From: Sphingobium sp. Ant17
GTDB lineage: Bacteria > Pseudomonadota > Alphaproteobacteria > Sphingomonadales > Sphingomonadaceae
Assembly (NCBI RefSeq): GCF_000588875.1
Contig: NZ_JEMV01000040.1
Span: 1 to 36,749 of the forward strand
Direction: 5' to 3'
Length of the DNA: 36,749 bases
The notes under the pieces are model-generated. The model was not told the origin of the DNA. It did not search any database and worked only from the letters and a program-made list of their open reading frames with translations. This document shows, one piece after another, positions 7,100-14,814 of this stretch; position 1 is the stretch's first letter; each line of letters starts with the position of its first letter. The position numbers were made by a program, and so were the translations under genes.

Positions 7100-8509
7100 T
7101 CAATCCTGCAACACCCAGGTGTCCTTGACACCGCCGCCCTGGCTGGAATTGACCACCAGCGACCCTTCGGTCAGGGCCACGCGGGTCAGGCCGCCGGGGA
7201 CGAGGCGCAGTTGCTTGCCGACCAGGCAATAGGGTCGGAAATCGGCGTGACGGCCGACGACCGCGGCGGGGCCGAGTGTCGGGACGGTCGAAAGGTCGAG
7301 CGTCGGCTGGGCAATGAATTCCGTGGGGTTGGCGCGGATGCGGTCGGCATAGGCGACGACCTCATCCTTGGTCGATTTGGGACCGATCAACATGCCATAG
7401 CCGCCCGACCCATGAACTTCCTTGGCCACCAGTTCGTGCAGATGTTCCAGCACATAGGCGCATTCGTCGGGCTTGCCGCACTGCCATGTCTGGATATTGT
7501 CGAGGATCGGCTTTTCGCCGAGATAGAAGCGGATCATTTCCGGCACGTAGATATAGACCGCCTTGTCGTCGGCGATGCCCGATCCGGGGGCGGAGGCGAG
7601 CGTCACCCCGCCCTTGCGATAGACGTTGAAGATGCCGGGGACGCCGAGCAGGCTGTCGGCGCGGAAGACGAGCGGGTCGAGATATTCATCGTCGATGCGG
7701 CGATAGATGACATCGACCGCCTTTGGCCCCAGCGTGGTCTTCATCCACACCCGGTCATTGTCGACGAACAGGTCGGCGGGTTCGACCAGCTCGACGCCCA
7801 TCAGGTCGGCGAGGAAGCTATGCTCATAATAAGCGCTGTTGAGCGAGCCGGGGGTGAGGACGACCACGACCGGGTCGCCCTTGCAGGCGGGCGGGGCGAC
7901 TTCCTTGAGGCTCTTGAGCAATTCGGCGGGATAGTCATCGACTGGCGCGACGATCCCGGCGGCGAACAGTTCGGGGAACATGCGCGTCATGATCTCCCGG
8001 TTTTCGAGCATGTAGGACACGCCCGATGGGGTGCGGCAATTATCCTCCAGCACTTCGAAACTGCCAGGCCCCGTGCGGACGATGTCGATGCCGACGATAT
8101 GGCTATAGACTTTGCCGGGCGGCGAAAAGTCCGCCATTTCGGCGAGATAGGCGCTGTTCTTGTAGATGATGTCGGCGGGCATGATGCCGGCCTTCACGAT
8201 TTCGCCGCGATGATAGACATCATGCAGGAAGGCGTTGAGCGCGCGGGCGCGCTGGCGGATGCCCTTGTCCAGCACGCGCCATTCCTGCGCGGTGAAGATG
8301 CGCGGCAGCAGGTCGAAGGGGATCAGCCGTTCCGGGTCGCCGCCCTCGCCATAGACGGCGAAGGTGATGCCGATGCGGCGGAAGATCGCCTCTGCCTCAT
8401 CCAGTCGACGGTTGAGCCCGGATATGCCCGTTCGTTCCACCCATTTCTGCACTTCGGCGTAACAGGCGCGTATCGAACCATCAGGCTCAAACATTTCGTG
8501 GAAGGGCAA
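7100..8509 (-). CDS. circularly permuted ATP-grasp ligase
   Basis: A 470-residue circularly permuted ATP-grasp protein, a family proposed to form peptide bonds without ribosomes. Family segments seen include GISGLNRRLDEAE, TFAVYGEGGDPERLIPFDLL, SYMLENREIMTRMFPELF, VLTPGSLNSAYYEH, DVIYRRIDDEYLDP, LASAPGSGIADDKAVY and NIQTWQC. I place the start at TTG 8509-8507 because GGAGG lies nine bases upstream; ATG 8494 has no such site. The frame stays open much further upstream, but that extension is antisense to the hydrolase gene and is not part of this protein. It heads the minus-strand set ATP-grasp, alpha-E, transglutaminase, Anbu. It is divergent from the lipoprotein hydrolase. Confidence 0.92.
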   Translation of the reverse strand: MPFHEMFEPDGSIRACYAEVQKWVERTGISGLNRRLDEAEAIFRRIGITFAVYGEGGDPERLIPFDLLPRIFTAQEWRVLDKGIRQRARALNAFLHDVYHRGEIVKAGIMPADIIYKNSAYLAEMADFSPPGKVYSHIVGIDIVRTGPGSFEVLEDNCRTPSGVSYMLENREIMTRMFPELFAAGIVAPVDDYPAELLKSLKEVAPPACKGDPVVVVLTPGSLNSAYYEHSFLADLMGVELVEPADLFVDNDRVWMKTTLGPKAVDVIYRRIDDEYLDPLVFRADSLLGVPGIFNVYRKGGVTLASAPGSGIADDKAVYIYVPEMIRFYLGEKPILDNIQTWQCGKPDECAYVLEHLHELVAKEVHGSGGYGMLIGPKSTKDEVVAYADRIRANPTEFIAQPTLDLSTVPTLGPAAVVGRHADFRPYCLVGKQLRLVPGGLTRVALTEGSLVVNSSQGGGVKDTWVLQD

Positions 8510-8619
8510 GTGGACGTTCCTCCCTCGGCCAGGACGGCCGGTTGTGCGTCGCAACATTAGGACGTGGCCCAAAAGGGATTGCAACAGAAAAATGACACAT
8601 TGCGTGGATTTCCAATATT

Positions 8620-8650
8620 CCTTGTGCTGGGGCACGGATTGGGCACAAGG
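8620..8650. promoter_or_regulatory. palindrome in divergent promoter region
   Basis: Perfect 8 bp arms CCTTGTGC / GCACAAGG separated by 15 bases, ending six bases before the hydrolase ATG and overlapping its ribosome-binding site. It could be an operator shared by the divergent genes or a leader hairpin. No regulator is identified. Confidence 0.35.
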
Positions 8651-8656
8651 CAGGGC

Positions 8657-9493
8657 ATGAACAGAATGATCGGCGGGCCGCTGGCCGCCCTGCTCGCGCT
8701 GACCGCCTGCGCCTCCACCATGCGCGAGCAGATCTACCGCGCCGACGCCGCGCCGGTGCAGGTCGCGCAATGGACAAAGGCCGCGCCTGTGACCCTGCCC
8801 GTGCGAAGCGAAGATGGCCTCGCGCTGACCGGCTATTATTGGCCCGGCGACCCGGGCGACCGCGACGTCATCCTCTTCTTCCACGGCCGGGGTTCGCATC
8901 AGGGGATCGGCGCGCGCTATGCCGAACATCTGGCGGGCAAGGGCGACCATGTGGTCGTGGTGTCCTATCGCGGCTTTGGCGGCAATCCGGGCACGCCGAC
9001 GCAGGCCGGGCTTATGGCGGACGGGCGCGCCTTCGTGGCGGCGGCGCGCGATCTCGTGGGGCCGGATGCGCGGCTGTTCCTGGTCGGCCATTCGCTGGGC
9101 GGCGCAGTCGCGCTGCACGTCGCGGCGACGGTAAAGGTGGCGGGGGTCGTCACCCTCTCGACCTTCGACAAATTGGAGGAATCAGCGCCGGGCGGGGTCG
9201 GCATGCTGCTGCCCGACAAGTGGAACAATCTGGACGCGGTATCGAAGATCGGCGCGCCGTTGGTGATGATACAAGGCACCGCCGACGACCGGATCGACCT
9301 AACCCAAGCCGACGCGCTGTTCGCTGCCGCGCGCGCGCCTGCCGCGATGCTGACGGTGCCGGGTGCCGGCCATAATCCCGACATGACGCAGTTGGGACCG
9401 ATGGTCAGCGCGGCGATCGGCGCGATCGATTCGGGTATGATGGCGCGCTATCCGGCCACCCTGCCCCAGGGCTGGCGCGTGCGGCGCAAATAA
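8657..9493 (+). CDS. alpha/beta hydrolase, predicted lipoprotein
   Basis: A 278-residue serine hydrolase. I place the start at ATG 8657, which follows an AAGG site and gives a lipoprotein signal: hydrophobic residues 5-17, then the lipobox L-T-A-C18. After the oxyanion HGRGSHQG segment (76-83), the nucleophile is Ser146 in GHSLGG, the acid Asp210 or 211 in GTADDRID, and the base His239 in GAGHNPD. The product is predicted to sit in the periplasm, anchored to a membrane. The substrate is unknown; the fold resembles BEM46/YfhR-type hydrolases. It is divergent from the ATP-grasp gene, so a link to the Anbu cluster is possible but unproven. Confidence 0.85.
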   Translation: MNRMIGGPLAALLALTACASTMREQIYRADAAPVQVAQWTKAAPVTLPVRSEDGLALTGYYWPGDPGDRDVILFFHGRGSHQGIGARYAEHLAGKGDHVVVVSYRGFGGNPGTPTQAGLMADGRAFVAAARDLVGPDARLFLVGHSLGGAVALHVAATVKVAGVVTLSTFDKLEESAPGGVGMLLPDKWNNLDAVSKIGAPLVMIQGTADDRIDLTQADALFAAARAPAAMLTVPGAGHNPDMTQLGPMVSAAIGAIDSGMMARYPATLPQGWRVRRK

Positions 9494-9508
9494 TCGCAAA
9501 AAGCCCCG

Positions 9509-9537
9509 TTGACCGACCCGCCGCCGCTGCGTATAGC
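9509..9537 (+). promoter_or_regulatory. tRNA promoter
   Basis: TTGACC (9509-9514) and TATAGC (9532-9537) are spaced by 17 bases and end 42 bases before the tRNA. This is a good sigma-70-like promoter for a stable RNA gene. Confidence 0.65.
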
Positions 9538-9579
9538 GCCGCCTCACCGCAGGGCCACGATGCCTTGCGCAGCCCATGG

Positions 9580-9656
9580 GGCGGAGTAGCTCAGCTGGTT
9601 AGAGCAGCGGAATCATAATCCGCGTGTCGGGGGTTCAAGTCCCTCCTCCGCTACCA
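9580..9656 (+). tRNA. tRNA-Met (anticodon CAT)
   Basis: A 77-base cloverleaf with an encoded CCA end (9654-9656). The acceptor stem GGCGGAG pairs with CTCCGCT (first pair G-U). The D arm is AGCTCAGCTGGTTAGAGC. The anticodon stem GCGGA/TCCGC encloses the loop ATCATAA with anticodon CAT, and the T arm contains GGTTCAAGTCC. It is not the initiator tRNA, because it lacks the three G-C pairs below the anticodon loop. The elongator Met assignment is favoured; tRNA-Ile2 with a lysidine-modified CAT anticodon cannot be fully excluded by eye. Confidence 0.93.
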
Positions 9657-10183
9657 TTCAAGACCGTTTGTCGTATCCATCCTGCGCGGCGAATGTCTGT
9701 TCCCCGGAATTTATAGCCAGCTTTTGTTCGCACGGCTCGCTGCGGATACCATGGCATCAGGGTCGGCCTTGGTGGGGCGATTAACCTCCCCCATTCCGGC
9801 AAATCATATTCTGCCACATATATATGAGTGCGCCTGGCGATTGACGTCTCTGTCGACGGGCGCATTTGCTGAGCATATGCATCGGACAGGTACCCATATT
9901 CTTCGGCAGCCCACGGCGACCCGAACTGGCCGGAAAGAGGGTGCCGCCCCGATTAGGTATTTCCCGAGGCTGTCGGCGCAGCATTGAAATATCCTACTCC
10001 AGGCCATGCCGGTCCAGGATCGGGGAATCCATCCGGCTGCTCAACAGCGCTTTTCCGGGGGTTTCCTTGGCCGGGCCATTGGGCACGCTAACGCGATGAG
10101 CATTCCGACACAGGCTGCGGGACGGAGAACGGCGCTGCTGCTGCCCGCGGCCCCCGGCGATAGATTCAGATGGAATTCAGGCT
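9657..10183. other. intergenic region without a gene
   Basis: About 530 bases between the tRNA and the CBS-pair gene. Its GC content is lower than on the left side, and its short open frames show no ribosome-binding site or recognisable product. I see no integrase fragment and no repeat of the tRNA 3' end. It is probably regulatory or a junction between genome segments. Confidence 0.5.
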
Positions 10184-10624
10184 ATGACTGTAAACGATGT
10201 GCTGGACGAGGCGAGGCAAGCGCTTGTTACCATCAATGCCGGACGGCCTCTGATCGAGGCAGCCAGCAAATTGTCGGCCGGAACCGACATTGTCGTCGCA
10301 GTGGGACCAAATGGGACCATGTTGGGGGTCGTCACGAAGACGGACATCGTCAGACAGATGAGCGTTTGTGAAGGGGCAAGCTGCCGCCGCGCCATCTCTT
10401 CCGTGATGTCGAGAGACATTTTGACATGCACAGCATCCGACGATCTGCGCGATTTGGCCGATCGCATGAAGCGCGACCGACGCAAGAATGTGCCGGTTGT
10501 CGATCCGTATAATCAGCCCATCGGCATGGTGACCAACCGCTCCATCCTCCGCGTCCTCTTGCGGGATGTCGACTATGAGGAGGCGCAGCTTGTCGATTAC
10601 GTCAAAGGCGTGGGCTACCGATGA
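10184..10624 (+). CDS. CBS-domain-pair protein
   Basis: A 146-residue protein made of two CBS motifs: residues about 8-66 (with GTMLGVVTKTDIVRQM closing the first) and about 70-130 (VMSRDILTCTASDDLRDLADRM ... GMVTNRSILRVLL). CBS pairs bind adenosine nucleotides and act as energy or redox sensors. Stand-alone pairs like this often lie near respiratory or oxygen-response genes. Its stop overlaps an ATG of the next frame. It opens a plus-strand run with the hypothetical, globin and DUF1971 genes. The partner protein is unknown. Confidence 0.85.
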   Translation: MTVNDVLDEARQALVTINAGRPLIEAASKLSAGTDIVVAVGPNGTMLGVVTKTDIVRQMSVCEGASCRRAISSVMSRDILTCTASDDLRDLADRMKRDRRKNVPVVDPYNQPIGMVTNRSILRVLLRDVDYEEAQLVDYVKGVGYR

Positions 10625-10665
10625 TGCGGACGACCGATTTCCCCGATCATCGACAGGAACCAGCC

Positions 10666-11010
10666 ATGCCCGTTACCCGTGACCACGACAGCGTCGCTGA
10701 CCTTCGCTTTCGTGCGCTTTCCCGATGGGACAATGAAGGCGGGGCGATCGCGACCACGCCACAGGTCGATGTCCCGCTGCTTACGCCAGCGGAACTGGTT
10801 CAGATGCGCATTCGCGTGATCGCCGTCGAGAATGTCCTGATCGCGGTCCTGGCCGAAGGAAGCGATCGCCAGCGACAGGTGGCGCGCGATATGGCCACCT
10901 ATATCGCGCCACGGCCGGGCGCCAGCCATCATTCACTGACGATCGAGGCGGGCAAGCATATTACTGCACTGGTCGATCGTGCCGTCCATTTTCAATCGAT
11001 TGATGCTTAG
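10666..11010 (+). CDS. conserved-looking hypothetical protein
   Basis: A 114-residue protein from the ATG at 10666, chosen because AGGA lies about eight bases upstream. An earlier in-frame ATG at 10621 overlaps the CBS gene stop as ATGATG and could be used by coupled translation, giving 129 residues. The central part (LLTPAELVQMRIRVIAVENVLIAVLAEGSDRQRQVARDM) looks helical. I recognise no domain. Overlap with the CBS gene implies co-transcription and perhaps a shared role in the stress block. Confidence 0.65.
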   Translation: MPVTRDHDSVADLRFRALSRWDNEGGAIATTPQVDVPLLTPAELVQMRIRVIAVENVLIAVLAEGSDRQRQVARDMATYIAPRPGASHHSLTIEAGKHITALVDRAVHFQSIDA

Positions 11011-11191
11011 TGATGGCGCTCGGTGTCCCGTGCATCATTGAGAGGGGATCGAAGCTGGATGGGCGGCTGCCTGCAGGCGTTCACGATGGCGCGGCGGGTC
11101 TCACCAACGCGCGGTCCAGCCAGCCACCGGACGCTTACTGGGCCAGTGCCAAAGCGCCGCCCATCAGTGTCGTTCTGAAAGATGCCAAGAT

Positions 11192-11599
11192 ATGAGCATG
11201 TATGATATTTCCGAGCAGGATCTCGCCATCCTGATCCCGCGATTCTACGATCGCGTACGCGCCGATGCTGAACTCGGCCCGATTTTCGCGGGCGCGATCG
11301 ACGATTGGCCACAGCATCTGGCCAAACTTGTCGACTTCTGGTCGTCCGTCATGCTCGGCAGCGGTCGTTACAAGGGGCAGCCCGTGCCGGCCCATTTGCG
11401 CCACGCAGATGTGCTGACGCCGGCCATGTTCGACCGCTGGTTGTCGCTATGGCATGATGTCACTGCGCAAACGCTTCCCGTCGCCGAGGCACACGCCCTC
11501 CAGACGAAGGCGGCGCGCATTGCGCAGAGCCTGCTGCTCGCCATTCAATATCGTCCGACCGGCAACGCACCCGGCCCTACCGATCGTCGTTCCGCCTGA
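11192..11599 (+). CDS. group III truncated haemoglobin
   Basis: A 135-residue truncated globin of group III. The opening ISEQDLAILIPRFYDRVRADAELGPIF is the A-B-C region with the expected aromatic residue in PRFYDRV. HLAKLVDFWSSVMLGSGRYKGQPVPAHLRH covers the E-helix and the linker to the F region that carries the proximal histidine, and FDRWLSLW continues the core. Group III globins are cytoplasmic haem proteins linked in Campylobacter to nitric oxide and oxygen handling. The start is ATG 11192 or 11198; neither has a strong ribosome-binding site. The next gene, DUF1971, follows after 25 bp, a pairing that supports an NO/O2 stress role (inference). Confidence 0.9.
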   Translation: MSMYDISEQDLAILIPRFYDRVRADAELGPIFAGAIDDWPQHLAKLVDFWSSVMLGSGRYKGQPVPAHLRHADVLTPAMFDRWLSLWHDVTAQTLPVAEAHALQTKAARIAQSLLLAIQYRPTGNAPGPTDRRSA

Positions 11600-11624
11600 T
11601 CGGGGCGATTATGGAGAAATCATC

Positions 11625-11945
11625 ATGCCGACGCCCCTTTCCCCCCAGACCATAGCGCTCCCAGAAGGGTTGGAGAGCTACAAGCGCACGCCCGCCTTCA
11701 ACGAAGACACTGTGCCCGCTGGTCTGCGCACCGATCATGCGACCAAGGTCGGCACCTGGGGACTGATCAGGATCGAAAGCGGGCGTCTTTTGTATCGGGT
11801 CACGGATTCCCGACGTGATCCCTCGGAGATCATACTGACGCCGGACGGTCCGCCCGGCATTGTGGAGCCGACAATTCTCCACAATGTCCTGCCGATGGGA
11901 CCTGTATCCTTCTATGTCGAGTTTCTGCGGGAGGCACCCAAGTAG
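11625..11945 (+). CDS. DUF1971 (YeaR/TehB N-terminal-like) protein
   Basis: A 106-residue single-domain cupin-like protein related to YeaR and the extra domain of some TehB proteins. The features are LPEGLESYKRTPAFNEDTVP near the N-terminus, TKVGTWGLIRIESGRLLYRV in the middle and PTILHNVLPMGPVSFYVEF at the end, in the family order. Start: ATG 11625 with GGAG eight to ten bases upstream; the frame extends further upstream but only as a shadow of the globin gene. In E. coli yeaR responds to nitrate and nitric oxide, which agrees with the adjacent globin. It is convergent with the alcohol dehydrogenase gene. Confidence 0.88.
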   Translation: MPTPLSPQTIALPEGLESYKRTPAFNEDTVPAGLRTDHATKVGTWGLIRIESGRLLYRVTDSRRDPSEIILTPDGPPGIVEPTILHNVLPMGPVSFYVEFLREAPK

Positions 11946-11959
11946 GTCGACGGGATCGC

Positions 11960-12996
11960 TTATGTCCCGTCGGCAAAATCAATGACGACGCGTGAAGGGA
12001 CCTGGCCATGTTCGAGGCGGTCGAACACGTCGTTGATCGCCGACAGCGGTTGCAGTTCGATATCGGCCTTGACCTTGCCCTGCGCCGCAAAATCGAGCGC
12101 TTCGGCCATATCCTTGCGCGTGCCAACAAACGAGCCGCGCACCGTGATGCAATTGGCGACCACGTCGAAAAGCGGAAGCGGGAAGTCGCCAGGCGGCAGG
12201 CCGACCAGCACGCAGGTGCCGTGCCGTCGCGTCATCGCGACCCCCTGGTTGAACGCGGCGAGGGACGGCGCGGTGATCAGGACGCCGTGGGCACCGCCGC
12301 CTGTCGCCTCTTTCAGGTCGAGGATGGGATCGCCGTTGCGCGCGTTGATCAGCACTTCGGCACCGAGCGCCCGGGCGTGCGCCAATTTGCCGTCATCGAC
12401 ATCGATCGCGCAGACCCGTAATCCCATCGCCTTGGCATATTGCACGGCCAGATGCCCTAATCCGCCGACGCCTGATATGGCCACCCATTCTCCAGGGCGC
12501 GCGCCGGTTTCCTTCAATCCCTTGTAGGTGGTGATACCAGCGCAGATGATCGGTGCTGCCTCGACCGCCGACAGGCCATCGGGAATGATCGCGACATAGT
12601 TCGGATCGGCGAGGATATATTCGGCGAACCCGCCATTTTGGGTGTAGCCGCTAAACTGCATGTCGGGACACACGGTCTCCCAGCCGAAAGGCAATATTCG
12701 CAATGCCCGCAGGCAGAATACATCCAGGGTACGCCGACCCGATCGCCCTGCTTGACGATCGTAACGCCCGCACCGACCTCGACAATGATGCCGATGCCCT
12801 CATGCCCTGGAATGAAAGGCGGGGTCGGCTTTACCGGCCAGTCGCCCCGCGCGGCGTGAAGATCGGTATGACATACGCCGCATGCTTCTGTCTTAACCAG
12901 AATCTGGCCTGGTCCGACCGTTGGAATTTCCCATTCACGAAGCGTCAAAGGCTTGCCGAACATGTCCACGACAGCGGCCTTCATCATATGCGACAT
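11960..12996 (-). pseudogene. adhP: zinc alcohol dehydrogenase, frameshifted
   Basis: Two frames together give a 345-residue medium-chain zinc alcohol dehydrogenase of the AdhP type, which interconverts primary alcohols and aldehydes with NAD. The first frame, from ATG 12996 with AAGGAA upstream, has the catalytic zinc ligands ([16 protein letters not shown]) and the start of the structural zinc lobe (CGHCEYCLS). The second continues with [23 protein letters not shown] and the Rossmann motif GVGGLGHLAVQYAKAMG. The switch is at about 12690: TCG-GC would read TCG-GGC with one more G, restoring C-L-S-G-W-E-T. Both halves are otherwise uninterrupted, which suggests a very recent lesion or a sequence error. 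Confidence 0.9.
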
Positions 12997-13043
12997 AGAA
13001 AATTCCTTCGTGAAAACGGGTCGATGTCTTTGGACGCCAAACC

Positions 13044-13769
13044 TCAGCCTACCGGCCGCAGTTCGCTATCGTGCAGAGGATAGGGCGCGATCGGGCGATC
13101 AGCAGGCGGGCGTCCGCCAAGCGTGCTGGCAAAGCCATGATTGACGTCACGATGATGGGCTTCATCGTCGCGGACAACCAGCACGACATCGCGCAAGGTG
13201 GCGTCGGCGGGCAGCTGCCAATAATGGCGTGCGATGGCCGGAGCGGCCACGTTGGGCGAGCGTCCTTCATCGATCTCCTGCAAATAGAGGGTGTAGCTGG
13301 TCACCGCCTCCTCTTCGAAATATCCGACGACGCGGTGCGCGGTTCGTCGTGAGAGAAGGTATAGAACCGAAAATCCGACCAGAAATACGCCCTGCACACC
13401 CAATATGACCATGCGTTCGAACCAGGTTGGTTTTGCGATCTCGATGAAGGTCATCAGATGCATGCGCTCATTTTCCGCCTCTTCCATGAGCGTGCGGATC
13501 CAGCCCTCATCATCGCGCATCCGGCGCAGGCAGCTGAGATGGGTGAACATCGCGCCGACCATGCCCGGCACTGCGGCGACCGTTTCCAGCACGATCGCGC
13601 GATGGCCATAGCGTTTGGCAAAGAAAGTATCAGCGCTAAAGCGCAGCAATTTGGTAAAGCCAAGCGCAAATCGATCCGAAAAGCCGCTCGGCTCGTGGTG
13701 GACGATGGGTTCGGCGGCCCGCTCATTGGCGAGGGCGAGATGATCCGGGACGAGAATGGTGTTGGTCAT
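13044..13769 (-). CDS. aox: alternative oxidase (ubiquinol oxidase)
   Basis: A 241-residue di-iron ubiquinol oxidase, which passes electrons from quinol to oxygen without pumping protons and tolerates cyanide, NO and sulfide. All six iron ligands are visible: Glu62 (LETVAAVPG), Glu101 and His104 (NERMHLM), Glu153 (FEEEAV), Glu203 and His206 ([12 protein letters not shown]). The hydrophobic stretch 120-140 should attach it to the inner membrane. Alternative oxidases are scattered in bacteria, mostly in alpha- and gammaproteobacteria, often beside stress genes. Its ATG overlaps the stop of the GNAT gene, so the two are translated together. It is 47 bp upstream of adhP on the same strand. Confidence 0.95.
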   Translation of the reverse strand: MTNTILVPDHLALANERAAEPIVHHEPSGFSDRFALGFTKLLRFSADTFFAKRYGHRAIVLETVAAVPGMVGAMFTHLSCLRRMRDDEGWIRTLMEEAENERMHLMTFIEIAKPTWFERMVILGVQGVFLVGFSVLYLLSRRTAHRVVGYFEEEAVTSYTLYLQEIDEGRSPNVAAPAIARHYWQLPADATLRDVVLVVRDDEAHHRDVNHGFASTLGGRPPADRPIAPYPLHDSELRPVG

Positions 13770-14377
13770 ATGCTCTGCTCCACCAAGGTCGCGCTGTTGC
13801 GCGGTTGAAGATCTGTCTGAAGCATGATCAGCGTCGGATCACCGGGACAGGGCATGGCGATCCAGCCCATGTCTCGCTCCAGTTCGATGGCCTGGTGATT
13901 GTCCCTGCTCTCGATGGATTGCAGGGTGCGGATCCCCTTGGACGCAGCAAATCGGGCGACATGATCGAGCAGCAGCCAGCTAATCCCCCTGCCCTTGAAC
14001 GCGGCGCGTATGGCAATAGCGACCTCGGCCGTTTCCATGGCCTTGTCCGCCGCCATCATGGCCGAGGCAAGGATGCGCCCCGTCTCAGGTTCGATCGCCA
14101 GGAAATTTTCACTGGAGACATGATCCACCGACACCATCGTCTGTAGCTGGCTGTGGCCGACTTTCTGGATGGATGAGAGAAAGCGAAAGCGTAGATCCTC
14201 TTTGTCCACATCCTCGAAGAAGGCAGCAAGTGCCGGTTCGTCGGAAGGCGCGGTGGCGCGGACGTGAAAGGCAAAGCCGCTCCGCGAGACCATGTCGATG
14301 TTCCAGCAATCTGCGGAATGGCTGTCGGTGTGATTGGCAGATGTGCCGAGCTCTGGGCTGGCGACGGGTTCGGTCAA
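13766..14377 (-). CDS. GNAT-family acetyltransferase
   Basis: A 203-residue single-domain GNAT protein. The domain spans about residues 35-190: [18 protein letters not shown] (first strand and helix), DLRFRFLSS, then the acetyl-CoA loop in [26 protein letters not shown] and the final [15 protein letters not shown]. It resembles the GNAT part of Pat-type protein lysine acetyltransferases, so a protein target is possible. The start is TTG at 14377 with AAGGA seven bases upstream. The stop overlaps the alternative oxidase start by four bases. Co-regulation with the oxidase is clear; regulation of it by acetylation is speculation. Confidence 0.82.
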   Translation of the reverse strand: MTEPVASPELGTSANHTDSHSADCWNIDMVSRSGFAFHVRATAPSDEPALAAFFEDVDKEDLRFRFLSSIQKVGHSQLQTMVSVDHVSSENFLAIEPETGRILASAMMAADKAMETAEVAIAIRAAFKGRGISWLLLDHVARFAASKGIRTLQSIESRDNHQAIELERDMGWIAMPCPGDPTLIMLQTDLQPRNSATLVEQSI

Positions 14378-14598
14378 GGGGAAGTCCTTATCGTGACGCG
14401 GTTTGATCGCGCAAAATGATGTGAAGGACCGTTTAGCCGAACGGCATCGGCCTCATCAGGGTCGGGAAACACGTAGAGGCGGCGCGCATCGGGGATGACG
14501 CAATCGCCAGATGCGCCCGCTGCCTTTTCGCTACGGCAAACCACAATAGGAAAGCGCCGCGATCACGCCCACCAACTAAATTTTATCGAGGGATAATT
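14378..14598. promoter_or_regulatory. divergent promoter region of oxidase and FixLJ sets
   Basis: The 220 bases between the GNAT start and the small gene at 14599 must hold the promoters of both divergent sets. Only a half-match to an FNR/FixK box is present (TTGATCGCGCAAAA at 14402-14415); I do not rate it as a site. No clear -35/-10 pair is visible. Confidence 0.35.
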
Positions 14599-14724
14599 AT
14601 GATGCGCGCTGCGTTCATGCTGCATTGGAAATCGATGTCGGCTGTCAATCTGAGGCTATTGGCAGGAACCGGAGGATTATTGCTGGTCATCGCAGCACAG
14701 GCAGCCTTGGCTTATGGCAGCTGA
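14599..14724 (+). CDS. small hydrophobic protein upstream of fixL
   Basis: A 41-residue frame from ATG 14599 (or 14602) to TGA 14722-14724, with a strong GAGGG site (14588-14592) about six bases upstream. Residues 19-38 (RLLAGTGGLLLVIAAQAALA) form a transmembrane or signal-like segment after a basic N-terminus. I recognise no family. It is directly upstream of fixL and may be the first gene of that transcript. The good ribosome-binding site and clear hydrophobic segment make it a fair candidate despite its size. Confidence 0.45.
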   Translation: MMRAAFMLHWKSMSAVNLRLLAGTGGLLLVIAAQAALAYGS

Positions 14725-14814
14725 AAACGGCCCGACCGGCCATTGACCGATGACAGCGTAGGAGAGGTAAGTGGTGCCCGAATACAGAACGGAGCACGCG
14801 ACTGCTCCCCTCGC

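Noticed and set aside
8510..9118. N-terminal extension of the ATP-grasp frame to 672 codons
   Set aside because: The extension is antisense to the lipoprotein hydrolase gene and has no family similarity, while TTG 8509 has a strong ribosome-binding site.
9635..9865. 76-codon minus-strand frame next to the tRNA
   Set aside because: It overlaps the tRNA gene and has no recognisable product.
11010..11195. 61-codon frame between the hypothetical gene and the globin gene
   Set aside because: There is no ribosome-binding site, and the composition (Gly, Pro, Ser-rich mixture) looks non-coding.
14402..14415. FNR/FixK-like box TTGATCGCGCAAAA
   Set aside because: Only one half-site matches TTGAT-N4-ATCAA, so it is below what I would call a site even though the context would suit one.
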